A DNA stretch of 62,841 nucleotides from IMG/VR virus record IMGVR_UViG_3300035181_001319, positions 1 to 62,841 of that record; one strand, given 5' to 3'. The stretch comes from a virus. Every line of letters starts with the position of its first letter. Position 1 is the first letter of the stretch. Made by a program: the position numbers and the translations under genes. The notes under the pieces are model-generated. The model did no database searches. It had not been told where the DNA came from and saw only the letters and a program-made list of their open reading frames with translations. Shown one piece after another: positions 15,648 through 23,890 of the stretch.

Positions 15648-16091
15648 TCAGCTGACCTTGGCCACGACTTCGTCGTACTGACTTTCCTTCAGCTCGTTCA
15701 AGTTGTCGGCACCGAAGGACTTCAGAACTTCCAGCATGGCCGGCGTTCCCTCGATTTCACGGAAGTTTTGCAGGGCCTTGCGAACATCGTCCTTGGTGGC
15801 TTTCACCACAGAAGCCGCAGCCGCAGCAGCGGCATCGGCCTCTGCCTTGACTTTGGCATCAGCATCAGCTTTGGTCTTGGCAGCGGTCAGCGCATCGGCT
15901 TTGGCTTTGGCAGCAGCGGCCGCATCAGCATCAGCTTTGGCTTTGGCTTTGGCAGCAGCGGCCGCATCGGCCTCAGCTTTGGCTTTGGCGACAGCGGCCA
16001 CGTCGGCAACAGCCACTTCGCTGAAAGTGCCTTGCGCTGCGATCTTTTCAAGGGCCGTGGCGATACGGCCGAGGTTTTCTTCGATGGACAT
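15648..16091 (-). CDS. Ala/Lys-rich coiled-coil protein (147 aa)
   Basis: A short N-terminal helix (IEENLGRIATALEKIA) is followed by about 65 residues of alternating Ala, Lys and Asp repeats (AKAKAEADAAAAAKAK) predicted to form one long helix. A compact C-terminal domain (DDVRKALQNFREIEG...NLNELKESQYDEVV) closes it. The end domain recurs in phage proteins encoded near ssDNA-binding proteins. The repeat is also visible in the DNA as imperfect GCN-AAN runs, so length may vary. It is the first gene of the leftward operon from the divergent promoter region. Confidence 0.7.
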   Translation of the reverse strand: MSIEENLGRIATALEKIAAQGTFSEVAVADVAAVAKAKAEADAAAAAKAKAKADADAAAAAKAKADALTAAKTKADADAKVKAEADAAAAAAASVVKATKDDVRKALQNFREIEGTPAMLEVLKSFGADNLNELKESQYDEVVAKVS

Positions 16092-16260
16092 TCAGTTGCT
16101 CCAGGGTTACGTTGCTTCAATACCTCATATGTGCATTGTCATAGAAGTCCAAGGTACCAACACTCTTTCCCCTTATGCATTGCATAACGGTGCTGTATGT
16201 TGAACTGTCTGACGTAAGGTCGGACGGTAACGGTTTCATGAACATAAGGGACTTTGTAAA
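16092..16260. promoter_or_regulatory. divergent promoter/operator region
   Basis: This 169-base gap separates the leftward replication operon from the rightward primase operon. It contains a perfect palindrome TTATGCA-T-TGCATAA at 16173-16187 and an imperfect dyad GTCTGAC-N5-GTCGGAC at 16207-16225, both likely protein-binding sites. A good consensus -35/-10 pair is not obvious in either direction, which suggests activator-dependent or non-consensus promoters. Confidence 0.55.
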
Positions 16261-16629
16261 GTGGCAGAAAAGGAATACGAGCTAGGAGGAGTTGGCCAGT
16301 ATCAGCGAGGTCCGCGAGTTCCTAAGACCCGCGAAACACGTGGGCAAGTGTCGGTTCGATTGCCTGCAGACCTCATTGAGTTTGGTGAAAAAGAGGCGCT
16401 TAGGCAGTCAGCCAAACCGCCTTTTAAGGCAGTCACCTTTTCACAAATTGTAAAGCAGGCCATGATCCACTTTCGTGAGACGAAAGCATCTGAGCCTGTG
16501 AAGCGTCGTCTGCCCTGCAACCAAGTGCAAATGTCTGATATGGCAGGGTGCATGACATGTGGCCTGCGCTGGGACATCAACGATCCTGAACCACCGGAAT
16601 GCCCGTACAAGAAAGGCACCAATACATGA
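16261..16629 (+). CDS. ribbon-helix-helix-like protein with zinc site (122 aa)
   Basis: GTG start at 16261 preceded by AAGGGA. Residues about 25-75 (RGQVSVRLPADLIEFGEKEAL...FSQIVKQAMIHF) have the beta-alpha-alpha pattern of ribbon-helix-helix DNA-binding proteins. The C-terminus has Cys residues spaced C-x-x-C and a later C (GCMTCGLRW...PECPYKK) that may bind zinc. It is the first gene of the rightward operon and may regulate the divergent region beside it. Its stop overlaps the primase start by 4 bases. Confidence 0.65.
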   Translation: MAEKEYELGGVGQYQRGPRVPKTRETRGQVSVRLPADLIEFGEKEALRQSAKPPFKAVTFSQIVKQAMIHFRETKASEPVKRRLPCNQVQMSDMAGCMTCGLRWDINDPEPPECPYKKGTNT

Positions 16630-19100
16630 CCTGGAATTTCAGGCCAAAACAGCTTGAGACATACAAGACCGGTGGCTTTGAATTGCTGCCTTTGAACAAG
16701 CCCGATGCTTTGGACGAGAAGGGGCGGTCTATTGGCAAAGCTCCTCTCAATAAAGGCTGGAGGCGGGTGCCCGCGCTGACGATTGATCAAGCTGTACAGC
16801 TCATGACTGAGGAAGAGCACAACGTTGGTGTTCGTCTGCGAGATACAGACCTGGTGATAGACGTCGATCCTCGCAACTTTGCTGAAGGTGAAGACCCACT
16901 GAAACGCTTGCAGGACGACCTTGGCATTGACTTGTCAGGTGCGCCCACGGTGATCACAGGTTCAGGTGGCAAGCACATTTACTTGCGCAAGCCGGCCGAA
17001 GTTGCTGTGCGAGACAGCCTTGACGCCTACCAAGGTGTAGAATTCAAATCGCTTGGTCGCCAGGTTGTTGCCGCAGGGTCTGTGCATCCTGTGACTTTGC
17101 AGCCATATACCATGGACGAACTCAGCGACAGTCTGCAGGAACGTCCTGAAGCGCCACATAGCCTTTTGGAAGTGATCAAGCGGCCAGGACGCATGGGTGG
17201 TGCCGAGTCGGGGAAATATCGACCAGAGCAAATCGAGGAGGCACTGACCTTCCTCAATGCACAGGCTGACTTTGGCAAGGGCCAATATGAGCGCTGGCTT
17301 CAACTGATGATGTCCTGCCACCATGCCACAGGTGGTGAAGGTCGGGCGGAATTTTTGGCGTGGTGTGCAACGGACCCAGAGTATTCCGACAAGTCCGCTG
17401 AGGTTGGACGCAAGTGGGATGGCTTCCATACGGAAGGCTCACGCGTTGTGTCCTACAAGCATTTGTTCGGTCTGCTTGGCAAGTTTGGCGGTGAGGATGG
17501 CAAAAACTTTGTCCGTCGTGTGGACAAGGTGCCTGCTGAAGAAGACTTCCCCAACTACCTGGATGCTGACGATCGCACTGACCTGGATGAAATCATTGCC
17601 TCCTTGCCTGAGGGCAATCGTGGCGTGAATGAAGCCATGGAGTGGTTCAACAAGGCTGGTTTCTGTGCGGTCATGGACGGTTCGGCAGGCTTTCGGGTCA
17701 TGCGACAGGTTGAAGACACTGAGTGGTCTTTCCTTAGCAGTGACGGAAAGGTGGACAAACCTCGCATGCGTTGGGACAGCTACAAGCGCACTGACTTTCT
17801 CAACTTCTACGAGACAAAGAAGTGTGAGAGCGCTGATGGCAAGAAGACCGTCCAGGTGGCTGCGGAATGGCTAGGCTGGGGACAACGCACAAGCTACGAA
17901 GGTGTGGTGTTTGATCCTGCAGGCCGCTATCGTGGGGGCAAGTATTTGAACTTGTGGACTGACTGGGCCGTTCAGCCTCGCAAAGGTAACTGCTCCCTGC
18001 TCTACCAGTTGCTGCTGGAAGCTCTGTGCAATGGCAATGTGGAGGCTTTTGAATACAACCTCAACTGGGCTGCTTTCATGGTGCAAAATCCAGACAAGCC
18101 GGCAGAAGTTGCCGTGGTTTTCCGAGGCTCAAAAGGCGTCGGTAAAGGCACCTGGGGTCGAGCCCTTGCCATGCTGTGTGGTAGGCATTCACTCCAGATC
18201 AGCAACCAGCTGCAGTTCACAAACCACTTCAATGCTCACATGCGGGATTGTATTTTCCTGTTTGCAGATGAAGCCATGTGGGCCGGCGACAAGAAGTCTG
18301 AGGGTGAACTCAAGCGCTTGATCACAGAAAGCACGTTGGCAATTGAAGCCAAAGGCAAGGACATTATTCAAGCTCGCAACATGCTCCATGTCATGATGGC
18401 GTCAAACGAAGAGTGGGTTGTTCCTGCAGGCCTAGATGACGAACGTCGCTTTGCAGTGTTTGAAGTGAATGACCGCTTCAAAGGCCAGCACGAATTCTTC
18501 CAGGCACTCAACGATCAACTTGACAATGGCGGACTTCAGGCTTTACTTTGGGACCTCAAGACGCGGGACATATCCAAATTCCATCCTCGCCGGCAAGTTC
18601 CCAAGACGGGTGCTTTGGCTCGCCAGAAAATTGCCACCATGGACTTTCTTGATGGCTGGTATTATAACTGCCTGCTCAATCGGTCTTTTGGCCGTGACAT
18701 TGCACCAATTGCTGGGCATTGGGAATCACACAAGGGAATTCGAATTCTATCCTGTGACTTGCAGACCTCTGTGGAGTTGTACCTCCAGAAGATCGGTGAT
18801 CGCTGGTCACGTGGCGGTCGCCGATCGATGATGACCACAATTGGAGAGCGTCTGAAAAAACGGGTGCCTTCGGCTAGGCATGTGCGCTTTACGGCTCCGA
18901 AGGACCGTGCACTTGAGCTAGGTGAATGGCTGAATACCGATGGCCGCACATATGGCTACGACCTGCCTGGTATTGAGGAATGCCGCATCTTGTTTGAAGG
19001 GCAAATTGGCGAACGTCTAGACTGGGACAATGCTGCCGAGGATGGTGATGTGGAACCGGTCATGGCCGAGATTGCAGACGAGTTTGACCCGCTGGCATAA
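16626..19100 (+). CDS. primase-helicase (Prim-Pol + SF3-type helicase)
   Basis: 824 residues from ATG 16626 (ATGA overlap). The N-terminal archaeo-eukaryotic primase/polymerase domain shows Asp79-x-Asp81 in LVIDVDP and the SGGKHIY motif at 113-119. The C-terminal helicase has Walker A GSKGVGKGT near 503, Walker B IFLFADEA near 545 and the sensor region VMMASNEEWVVP, matching the DUF5906/virE-like superfamily 3 helicases of phages. It both primes and unwinds at the replication fork. It ends ADEFDPLA, the tail shared with the DUF2815 ssDNA-binding protein. Confidence 0.9.
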   Translation: MTWNFRPKQLETYKTGGFELLPLNKPDALDEKGRSIGKAPLNKGWRRVPALTIDQAVQLMTEEEHNVGVRLRDTDLVIDVDPRNFAEGEDPLKRLQDDLGIDLSGAPTVITGSGGKHIYLRKPAEVAVRDSLDAYQGVEFKSLGRQVVAAGSVHPVTLQPYTMDELSDSLQERPEAPHSLLEVIKRPGRMGGAESGKYRPEQIEEALTFLNAQADFGKGQYERWLQLMMSCHHATGGEGRAEFLAWCATDPEYSDKSAEVGRKWDGFHTEGSRVVSYKHLFGLLGKFGGEDGKNFVRRVDKVPAEEDFPNYLDADDRTDLDEIIASLPEGNRGVNEAMEWFNKAGFCAVMDGSAGFRVMRQVEDTEWSFLSSDGKVDKPRMRWDSYKRTDFLNFYETKKCESADGKKTVQVAAEWLGWGQRTSYEGVVFDPAGRYRGGKYLNLWTDWAVQPRKGNCSLLYQLLLEALCNGNVEAFEYNLNWAAFMVQNPDKPAEVAVVFRGSKGVGKGTWGRALAMLCGRHSLQISNQLQFTNHFNAHMRDCIFLFADEAMWAGDKKSEGELKRLITESTLAIEAKGKDIIQARNMLHVMMASNEEWVVPAGLDDERRFAVFEVNDRFKGQHEFFQALNDQLDNGGLQALLWDLKTRDISKFHPRRQVPKTGALARQKIATMDFLDGWYYNCLLNRSFGRDIAPIAGHWESHKGIRILSCDLQTSVELYLQKIGDRWSRGGRRSMMTTIGERLKKRVPSARHVRFTAPKDRALELGEWLNTDGRTYGYDLPGIEECRILFEGQIGERLDWDNAAEDGDVEPVMAEIADEFDPLA

Positions 19101-19115
19101 CCAGCGGGTCAAGAG

Positions 19116-19217
19116 TCAGCAGCCCTTGCTGCCTTTGCCACCGACAACAGGGCCGTGACCACCACGGGAGCCTTTGATCGGACCCGGTTTGGGCATGGGA
19201 GCGGGACGTCGAGCCAT
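19116..19217 (-). CDS. small basic Gly/Pro-rich peptide (33 aa)
   Basis: ATG 19217 lies a few bases after GAAAGGG. The product begins MARRPAPMPKPGPIKGSRGG and ends GGKGSKGC, very rich in Gly, Pro, Lys and Arg. No family is recognised; such peptides often bind nucleic acid. It has its own strong -10-like TATACT upstream (near 19255), the terminator at 19298-19319 behind that, and lies between direct repeats at 19071 and 19362. Confidence 0.5.
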   Translation of the reverse strand: MARRPAPMPKPGPIKGSRGGHGPVVGGKGSKGC

Positions 19218-19297
19218 GATTTTCACCCTTTCGTGGTTGCATGTGCACAAGTATATAACACAAGGGATTTAAGGGTTCTACCGTTGAATAGCAAAAA

Positions 19298-19319
19298 GCC
19301 CCGTGCTTTCGCACGGGGT
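19298..19319. terminator. bidirectional Rho-independent terminator
   Basis: Eight-base-pair stem CCCCGTGC / GCACGGGG with loop TTTC, flanked by AAAAAG on the left and TTGTTTTTG on the right. It can end the rightward primase transcript and the leftward transcript from 19711. Confidence 0.85.
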
Positions 19320-19375
19320 CTTGTTTTTGCTCGGTAATTTCAGGCGACGCACGTGGTCAAAATTGCAGACGAGTT

Positions 19376-19711
19376 CTACCCGCTAACGGGCTTAACTCCT
19401 TTGAAGGAATGCTCAACTGGCTTTGAGCTACATTCCGAAAGCCGCAGGATTTGTAGTTCTATTCCAAGAGCTGCAAGCTCTTTTTCAAGTCGCCCGGCTT
19501 GCCTTCTAAACCAAAACGGCTGAACTTCACAGTCGTAACGCCCTGATATTGTTAAACAAGTTCGTATCTTTGGCAAGGCTGGCGGATAGCACGAAAAGCC
19601 AAGAAGGGTATCTTCAAGTGCTTCTGGAGGGCAGTAGCTTTGGCAAAGTAGGGATATGGTATCTCCTGAACCTTTGCCAAAGCTTTGTTCGAGTAAAAGA
19701 AGCTCAGCCAT
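19376..19711 (-). CDS. hypothetical protein (111 aa)
   Basis: ATG 19711 overlaps the TGA of the DUF6456-like gene; the ORF extends upstream without a ribosome site. The product begins MAELLLLEQSFGKG, with cysteines in the middle (CQSYCPPEALED) and a helical C-terminal half. The last codons lie in a degenerate copy of the primase 3' end (see 19362), so the C-terminus may be recently altered. Unknown function. Confidence 0.55.
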   Translation of the reverse strand: MAELLLLEQSFGKGSGDTISLLCQSYCPPEALEDTLLGFSCYPPALPKIRTCLTISGRYDCEVQPFWFRRQAGRLEKELAALGIELQILRLSECSSKPVEHSFKGVKPVSG

Positions 19712-20360
19712 AGTAGTCGACCAGTCTTCGAGCAGCAATTGCCACAACCAATTTGCCTGATCGCTTGGGCCAATTCAGCTTTTTCTCCAGGTTTTCAAGC
19801 CCTTTGCCCATGCAGAAGAAGTAGAGAAGGGCGTTGGACAAATCTGGACCAAGGAAAGCGACCGCTTCCCGAAGCTGTCCAGCCTGAGTGCCATTGCCAG
19901 TAATACCTTCGAATGGCCCCCACGACTCTGGGTTGCCGTAAATCAGTTCACCATCCCAGGTCCGGAAGTTTGCATCCTCAATGCAGGCAAGCTCGTAGCT
20001 TTCCTGAAACCGCTGCCATGCCTTGGTGGCGTTCACATCAAGGCTAGGGCCTTTTTGGAATCGGAACCGACGCATGCTACGCCACAAGGGAATTTTCTTC
20101 TGGGGCTTTTTCAGCCGGTCGATCCCCACGTCAGTGATAGCATAGGCCTCGACCAGGCTTTCACCGACGACTTTGATACAGTTATCAATAAACAGGCGGT
20201 GCACATTTTCGGCCGAAATTTTGGCCGCCGTGACAAGCTTGCCTGTTTTAGAGCCCATCACACGGAAGGGCCCTACTTCACCCTTTACCCGGACAAACAC
20301 GGCATCTTCACGCCGTATCAGGTCAAGCATTTCCAGAGTGTCTTTGGCTTCAGATTTCAT
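19704..20360 (-). CDS. DUF6456-like protein (218 aa)
   Basis: Start placed at ATG 20360, seven bases after AGGAG; the ATG two codons earlier is only one base from that site. The C-terminal 90 residues match the DUF6456 pattern of alphaproteobacterial proteins: FQESYELA..., then LGPDLSNALLYFFCMGKGLENLEKKLNWPKRSGKLVV...RLVDYYG. In bacteria this domain follows helix-turn-helix regions, so a DNA-binding or regulatory role is likely. It is strong evidence for an alphaproteobacterial host. Confidence 0.75.
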   Translation of the reverse strand: MKSEAKDTLEMLDLIRREDAVFVRVKGEVGPFRVMGSKTGKLVTAAKISAENVHRLFIDNCIKVVGESLVEAYAITDVGIDRLKKPQKKIPLWRSMRRFRFQKGPSLDVNATKAWQRFQESYELACIEDANFRTWDGELIYGNPESWGPFEGITGNGTQAGQLREAVAFLGPDLSNALLYFFCMGKGLENLEKKLNWPKRSGKLVVAIAARRLVDYYG

Positions 20361-20598
20361 CGTCATACTCCTCGGGGTCCTTCAGATGGAAGGATACCAC
20401 CTCGATGATGTCCGAGACGTCGTCGCCATCTTCAACGAACAGTTCCAAATGTCCGTCGTCAGTTTCCATGATATAGGCCACGGTGCCATACATGTCTTCA
20501 ATCATGCCATCTTCTTCATCGACCATGACCCATTTGGTCTTGGCCAAGAAGTCTTCGATAGTGGTCGGGCTGGTCGTCACATATTGCCGGTCGCTCAT
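20350..20598 (-). CDS. acidic hypothetical protein (82 aa)
   Basis: ATG 20598 overlaps the TGA of the membrane-protein gene upstream. The protein is strongly acidic (VDEEDGMIEDMYG, VEDGDDVSDIIE, DPEEYDDEI), resembling DNA-mimic proteins in composition. No family is recognised. Its end overlaps the start region of the DUF6456-like gene. Confidence 0.6.
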   Translation of the reverse strand: MSDRQYVTTSPTTIEDFLAKTKWVMVDEEDGMIEDMYGTVAYIMETDDGHLELFVEDGDDVSDIIEVVSFHLKDPEEYDDEI

Positions 20599-20753
20599 TT
20601 CCAAAGTCCCATTGTGTGTGCCAGAGATAGGGCCGGACCCGCAAGATACAGGGCATAGAAGAAGCCCAGCCAAAAGAGTTCAGCCCATTTTGCCCAAGCC
20701 GGCTGCAAAGCGTCCAGTTCAGCGTTCATGTGATCTTGATAGCGGGTGCCCAT
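20595..20753 (-). CDS. small membrane protein (52 aa)
   Basis: ATG 20753 is preceded by a strong AAGGAGG at seven bases, which decides the start over an ATG 16 codons upstream. One or two membrane helices are seen in LFWLGFFYALYLAGPALSLA. It forms the first of a chain of overlapping genes running to 19376. Confidence 0.6.
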   Translation of the reverse strand: MGTRYQDHMNAELDALQPAWAKWAELFWLGFFYALYLAGPALSLAHTMGLWK

Positions 20754-20835
20754 GTCTGGTCCTCCTTCTTTGATGCTGTCATGTTCATGGTCAGTTGCCA
20801 CCCATTGCCCTTAGTTGCTGTGCTGACGTGTGCCA

Positions 20836-21255
20836 TCATCCCGCCCAGTAGAAGTTTTCGGCGCCTTCAGGCTTGACCGGCAGTGGAGCCCATTTCTTAT
20901 CAGGCGTGAACATGATAAAGCCGAGGGCATAGCCCAAGCTAAATCCCTCATGCTCGATGCTATACCGAACATGACGCCAACGCCCGCGGTAGAAGACCAG
21001 ACACTCGTACCCATCTTCGGGCTGTTCTGGAGGGCAGAACCGCTTCTGCTTTGCCCGAAACATGCGCGTGTCAAACTCCCCGCCTGGCTCGATCAAGTCG
21101 ACCATGCTCTTATAAAGTTTGATGGGGATGCGCAGCGTGTTCTGGTAGCCCTTGAGCACGAAGAAGCCAGGCGTCTGAGAGTCGCCGATATGATGCTGGT
21201 TGGTTTCGATCCAATCCAGCACTTCACGAGTGGTCTTTGCAGTAAACTGTGCCAC
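20836..21255 (-). CDS. hypothetical protein (139 aa), GTG start
   Basis: GTG 21255 follows GGAGAGACTGAC, which overlaps the end of the upstream gene. The protein has a beta-rich C-terminal half with aromatic residues (CLVFYRGRWRHVRYSIEHEGFSLGY without recognised motif). It is a member of the small-gene early region. Confidence 0.55.
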   Translation of the reverse strand: MAQFTAKTTREVLDWIETNQHHIGDSQTPGFFVLKGYQNTLRIPIKLYKSMVDLIEPGGEFDTRMFRAKQKRFCPPEQPEDGYECLVFYRGRWRHVRYSIEHEGFSLGYALGFIMFTPDKKWAPLPVKPEGAENFYWAG

Positions 21256-21256
21256 G

Positions 21257-21490
21257 TCAGTCTCTCCGGTTCAGGTGCGCGATCATGGCTTTGGCCAGAT
21301 CGTCGAGGTTCAGGGTCAGTTCAACGCGGCCGAAGCCAAGGTCGGGGTAGAGGTCGATCACACCCTTGGCCTCGGCCACATATAACTGGCGGTGGAGTTC
21401 AGTCTCGATTGCCAGGCGCATCGGATGGGCCGGATCGAAGGACTTCGGAACTTCCCGGATGAAGTTGTGGTCTGCGGAACTTCCGTTCAT
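21257..21490 (-). CDS. hypothetical protein (77 aa)
   Basis: ATG 21490 preceded by AAAGGC. The protein has a helix (RLAIETELHRQLYVAEAK) followed by GVIDLYPDLGFGRVELTLNLDDLAKAM. No known family. It is coupled to the next gene by a two-base gap. Confidence 0.5.
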   Translation of the reverse strand: MNGSSADHNFIREVPKSFDPAHPMRLAIETELHRQLYVAEAKGVIDLYPDLGFGRVELTLNLDDLAKAMIAHLNRRD

Positions 21491-21495
21491 GGTGT

Positions 21496-21786
21496 TCAGC
21501 CTTTCTGAAGGTTGATGATCAACTGGAGGTACAGATGTGGTTCTCGGCCACATGCCACAGCCTGACGTAGATATATCGGCGCCGGTTCAAACTCCCCGTC
21601 GTATTTGTCACCCTGGTTGTTCGGCCAAGAGAAGGCCAGTCGCTGGAACGTCCGAGCCAGGTCCAGCTGATTGGGTGTAGCATCCTGGCGCATCTCGGCA
21701 AAGGTCCGATCATCCTCTGGTGTAAAGCGCACCGTCAGGTTCCGGGTCAGCCGGGTCTTGTTGAAGGGGAAAGGTTCACCTTTCAA
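21496..21786 (-). CDS. hypothetical protein (96 aa), TTG start
   Basis: The upstream gene stops at TGA 21783, and TTG 21786 overlaps it, preceded by GGGGAGG at good spacing. The longer ORF to 21921 lies inside that gene. The product contains LTRNLTVRFTPEDDRTFAEM and a C-terminal helical part. Unknown function. Confidence 0.5.
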   Translation of the reverse strand: MKGEPFPFNKTRLTRNLTVRFTPEDDRTFAEMRQDATPNQLDLARTFQRLAFSWPNNQGDKYDGEFEPAPIYLRQAVACGREPHLYLQLIINLQKG

Positions 21787-21971
21787 TTGAAGAACCCTCC
21801 CCAGATCAGCAGGCTGAAGACCAAAACAGTGCCGATCAAGCTGCTCACGATGTCGTACTTGCCCTTCTTGTTCTGGCCATGTTGTGCAGCCATGACCAAG
21901 AGACCGAGTGCGGTCAAACACAGGTATAACCCTTGTGGCCAGCCGATGTGGAGGTTAAGCAGGAAGTTCAT
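21783..21971 (-). CDS. two-helix membrane protein (62 aa)
   Basis: ATG 21971 preceded by GAGGAA. Two membrane segments: LYLCLTALGLLVMAAQ and IVSSLIGTVLVFSLLIWGG, joined by a basic loop HGQNKKGKYD. The layout resembles small phage inner-membrane proteins, including some holins, but it lies in the early region far from the lysis genes. Confidence 0.6.
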   Translation of the reverse strand: MNFLLNLHIGWPQGLYLCLTALGLLVMAAQHGQNKKGKYDIVSSLIGTVLVFSLLIWGGFFN

Positions 21972-22024
21972 GGTTGGTTCCTCTTCTTGTGTTTATAAAT
22001 CCTAGTGGCGTTGGCCCTGAGGTT

Positions 22025-23197
22025 CTACTTGGTCCTCATCTTGGTGGCCACGACGTCGTTCTGCCAGTTGCTTGGGTCAGCACTCATGCAGATTGCGATC
22101 TGACCGACCAGACGCAAGCTCAGACCGTAGAACCGATCTTGGTTGTCGGTGATGAAGTCCAGCAGCTCGTCGCCTTGCTCTTCGGTCAGGCCATACTGTT
22201 TGGCCAGCATACCTTCAGGACCTTGGGCAACGGCACGTATGCGGATCATGAAGTCACGACGAGTGCGGAGCGTGAGGCACAGATACAGGGAACGGTCAAT
22301 CAGTGCCTTGTAGTGTTCAGCGTCACGCTTGCCCGACTGGATGATCGCCTCGAAGTCGATGTTGGTCAGGAACACTACGTGGCCGTCAAAGGTGAACCTA
22401 TCCGGAATGCCATGCTCTTCAAGCCAGCGTGCTTCTTTCCGCCAGGAAATCGTGCGAGTCGGCGAGCTGTCCAACGCCCCTTTGAGCAGGTTCAGACTGG
22501 TCTCGTCACGGAACACGTCATCCACGTCGTCCAGAACCAACACGCCACCATTGCGTGTGTACCAGAGAGCTTGGTACAAGCCAACCGCAGAGATGGAGCC
22601 GGACACGGTGTCATAGCGAAGTTGCTCGTGGCCTTCCTCGTCAATGGAGTTCGGTCCATCAGGAAAGGCTTCAGCAAGCTCGGTCCGCACAGTGTGTGAT
22701 TTGCCAAGGCCAGGCGGACCGGAGATAATCAGAGAAGGGATTTTGCCGGCCACGAGACGCTTGGTCATACGCTGCATCGCATCATACCTGATAGCGATCC
22801 GCTTTTTGGCTTCTTCCAGCGTCTCACTGTCGTCATGCTCGGGCAGCGCAGCTGACCCATACAAGGCACGCGGCGCAATGAAGGTAGGCACAAAATTCTG
22901 GGGGGTAGGTTGTTCGACCGGATTTCCATCGGCATCACACAGGATGCCATCCGGAATGCCATTGGGGAAGGTGTCACGCGGCGGCTTGTTGGAGTAGGCA
23001 GGACGGCCAGGAGTGCCTACGGACCGGTTGAACCGATGGCCTTCACGCTTGAGACGAGACTTGACAGACGACACACTGGCAGCCGTGGTGTTTGCCCCTT
23101 GGACAGCGTGGCGGACATACTCCGCCGTGGTCTCGTTATCGGCGTGGGGGTTCGCGTTCAGGAAATCCATGATCGCGTTGGTGACTGCGTTACTCAT
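22025..23197 (-). CDS. AAA+ ATPase with N-terminal small DNA-binding-like domain
   Basis: 390 residues. The N-terminal 55 residues carry the recurring domain (N-T-T-A-A-S-V-S-S-V-K-S-R-L-K-R-E-G). The AAA+ module begins near 130: Walker A GPPGLGKSHT near 158-167, Walker B VLVLDDVDDVF, sensor 1 VVFLTNIDF, and an arginine-rich lid after YLCLTLRTRRD. A C-terminal helical region follows. The combination suggests a DNA-loaded ATPase, possibly a helicase loader or a regulator of phage DNA. It is the largest protein of the 19-30 kb early region. Confidence 0.8.
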   Translation of the reverse strand: MSNAVTNAIMDFLNANPHADNETTAEYVRHAVQGANTTAASVSSVKSRLKREGHRFNRSVGTPGRPAYSNKPPRDTFPNGIPDGILCDADGNPVEQPTPQNFVPTFIAPRALYGSAALPEHDDSETLEEAKKRIAIRYDAMQRMTKRLVAGKIPSLIISGPPGLGKSHTVRTELAEAFPDGPNSIDEEGHEQLRYDTVSGSISAVGLYQALWYTRNGGVLVLDDVDDVFRDETSLNLLKGALDSSPTRTISWRKEARWLEEHGIPDRFTFDGHVVFLTNIDFEAIIQSGKRDAEHYKALIDRSLYLCLTLRTRRDFMIRIRAVAQGPEGMLAKQYGLTEEQGDELLDFITDNQDRFYGLSLRLVGQIAICMSADPSNWQNDVVATKMRTK

Positions 23198-23234
23198 CGT
23201 CGTGTTGCTCCTAGCTTGTGCATTCAGTTTATCA

Positions 23235-23247
23235 AGTCAGTCTGACT
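23235..23247. promoter_or_regulatory. dyad upstream of AAA+ ATPase gene
   Basis: Perfect inverted repeat AGTCA-GTC-TGACT about 40 bases upstream of the ATPase start, close to a possible -10 (TAAACT on the minus strand, near 23226-23231). Likely an operator for the ATPase transcript; the protein that binds is not known. Confidence 0.4.
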
Positions 23248-23309
23248 GCGTATACATCAAAACTACTCAAGTTGGATCTTTTTGCCAGTCAAAGGCTTTG
23301 CTGGCATGC

Positions 23310-23510
23310 TCACTTTTGTTCCATCAGCATGCCCTTTAGAAATATCTTCATCTCTTCGGCAGACATACGGGCGGTATACTTGGCCGACTCGGCGTCCTTG
23401 CTAATCAGGCAATAGCCACCATACGTGTAAGCATAATTCAGGGTCAAGGTCCGACTGGTGGTTTTCCGGACACGTGCCAGAAGGATTTCGAGTTCCTTGC
23501 GCGTGGTCAT
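23310..23510 (-). CDS. hypothetical protein (66 aa)
   Basis: ATG 23510 overlaps the TGA of the upstream gene. The product begins MTTRKELEILLARVRKTTSR and has a YAYTYGGYCLISKD strand pair. No family is recognised. Confidence 0.55.
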   Translation of the reverse strand: MTTRKELEILLARVRKTTSRTLTLNYAYTYGGYCLISKDAESAKYTARMSAEEMKIFLKGMLMEQK

Positions 23511-23875
23511 TTGCCTTTTTCCCTTGTGCTGAGCTTGCGATAGAAGGTGTTGGACCCAATGCCTGTCCGGTCTTCGTCGACGCACCAGATACGCCCGACA
23601 TCTTCGCCAAACTGGTTGAACAGGGTTTTGTTGCGGTGGGTTTCCACATACTTGTGAGGAAGGCCAAGGTTCTCATCTTCCTCGGCATAGAACACCAGCT
23701 TGTTGGCTTCAAGCACAAGAAGCTCTGCCAGTTCGCGTCGTGTCATGCCTGTGACATCGAGACGCATATGGAACAGGCGGCGGCTGTTTTCCAGCTGGTT
23801 TTCAGCCTTGGTGAAGACATCGGTGGGTCCTCGTGTCTTGAAAGAAATGGGGTAGATACGCTGTGGTCTTTTCAT
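23507..23875 (-). CDS. hypothetical protein (122 aa)
   Basis: ATG 23875 preceded by AAAGGAACG. It has a basic N-terminus and a helical centre (TRRELAELLVLEANKLVF), followed by a RIWCVDEDRTGIGSNTFY segment. Unknown function in the early small-gene region. Confidence 0.55.
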   Translation of the reverse strand: MKRPQRIYPISFKTRGPTDVFTKAENQLENSRRLFHMRLDVTGMTRRELAELLVLEANKLVFYAEEDENLGLPHKYVETHRNKTLFNQFGEDVGRIWCVDEDRTGIGSNTFYRKLSTREKGK

Positions 23876-23890
23876 GGTCGTTCCTTTCGC

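Noticed and set aside
15648-16091. histone-like protein because of the Lys/Ala repeats
   Set aside because: The repeats alternate Lys with Asp/Glu and Ala, giving a near-neutral coiled coil rather than a basic DNA-condensing tail.
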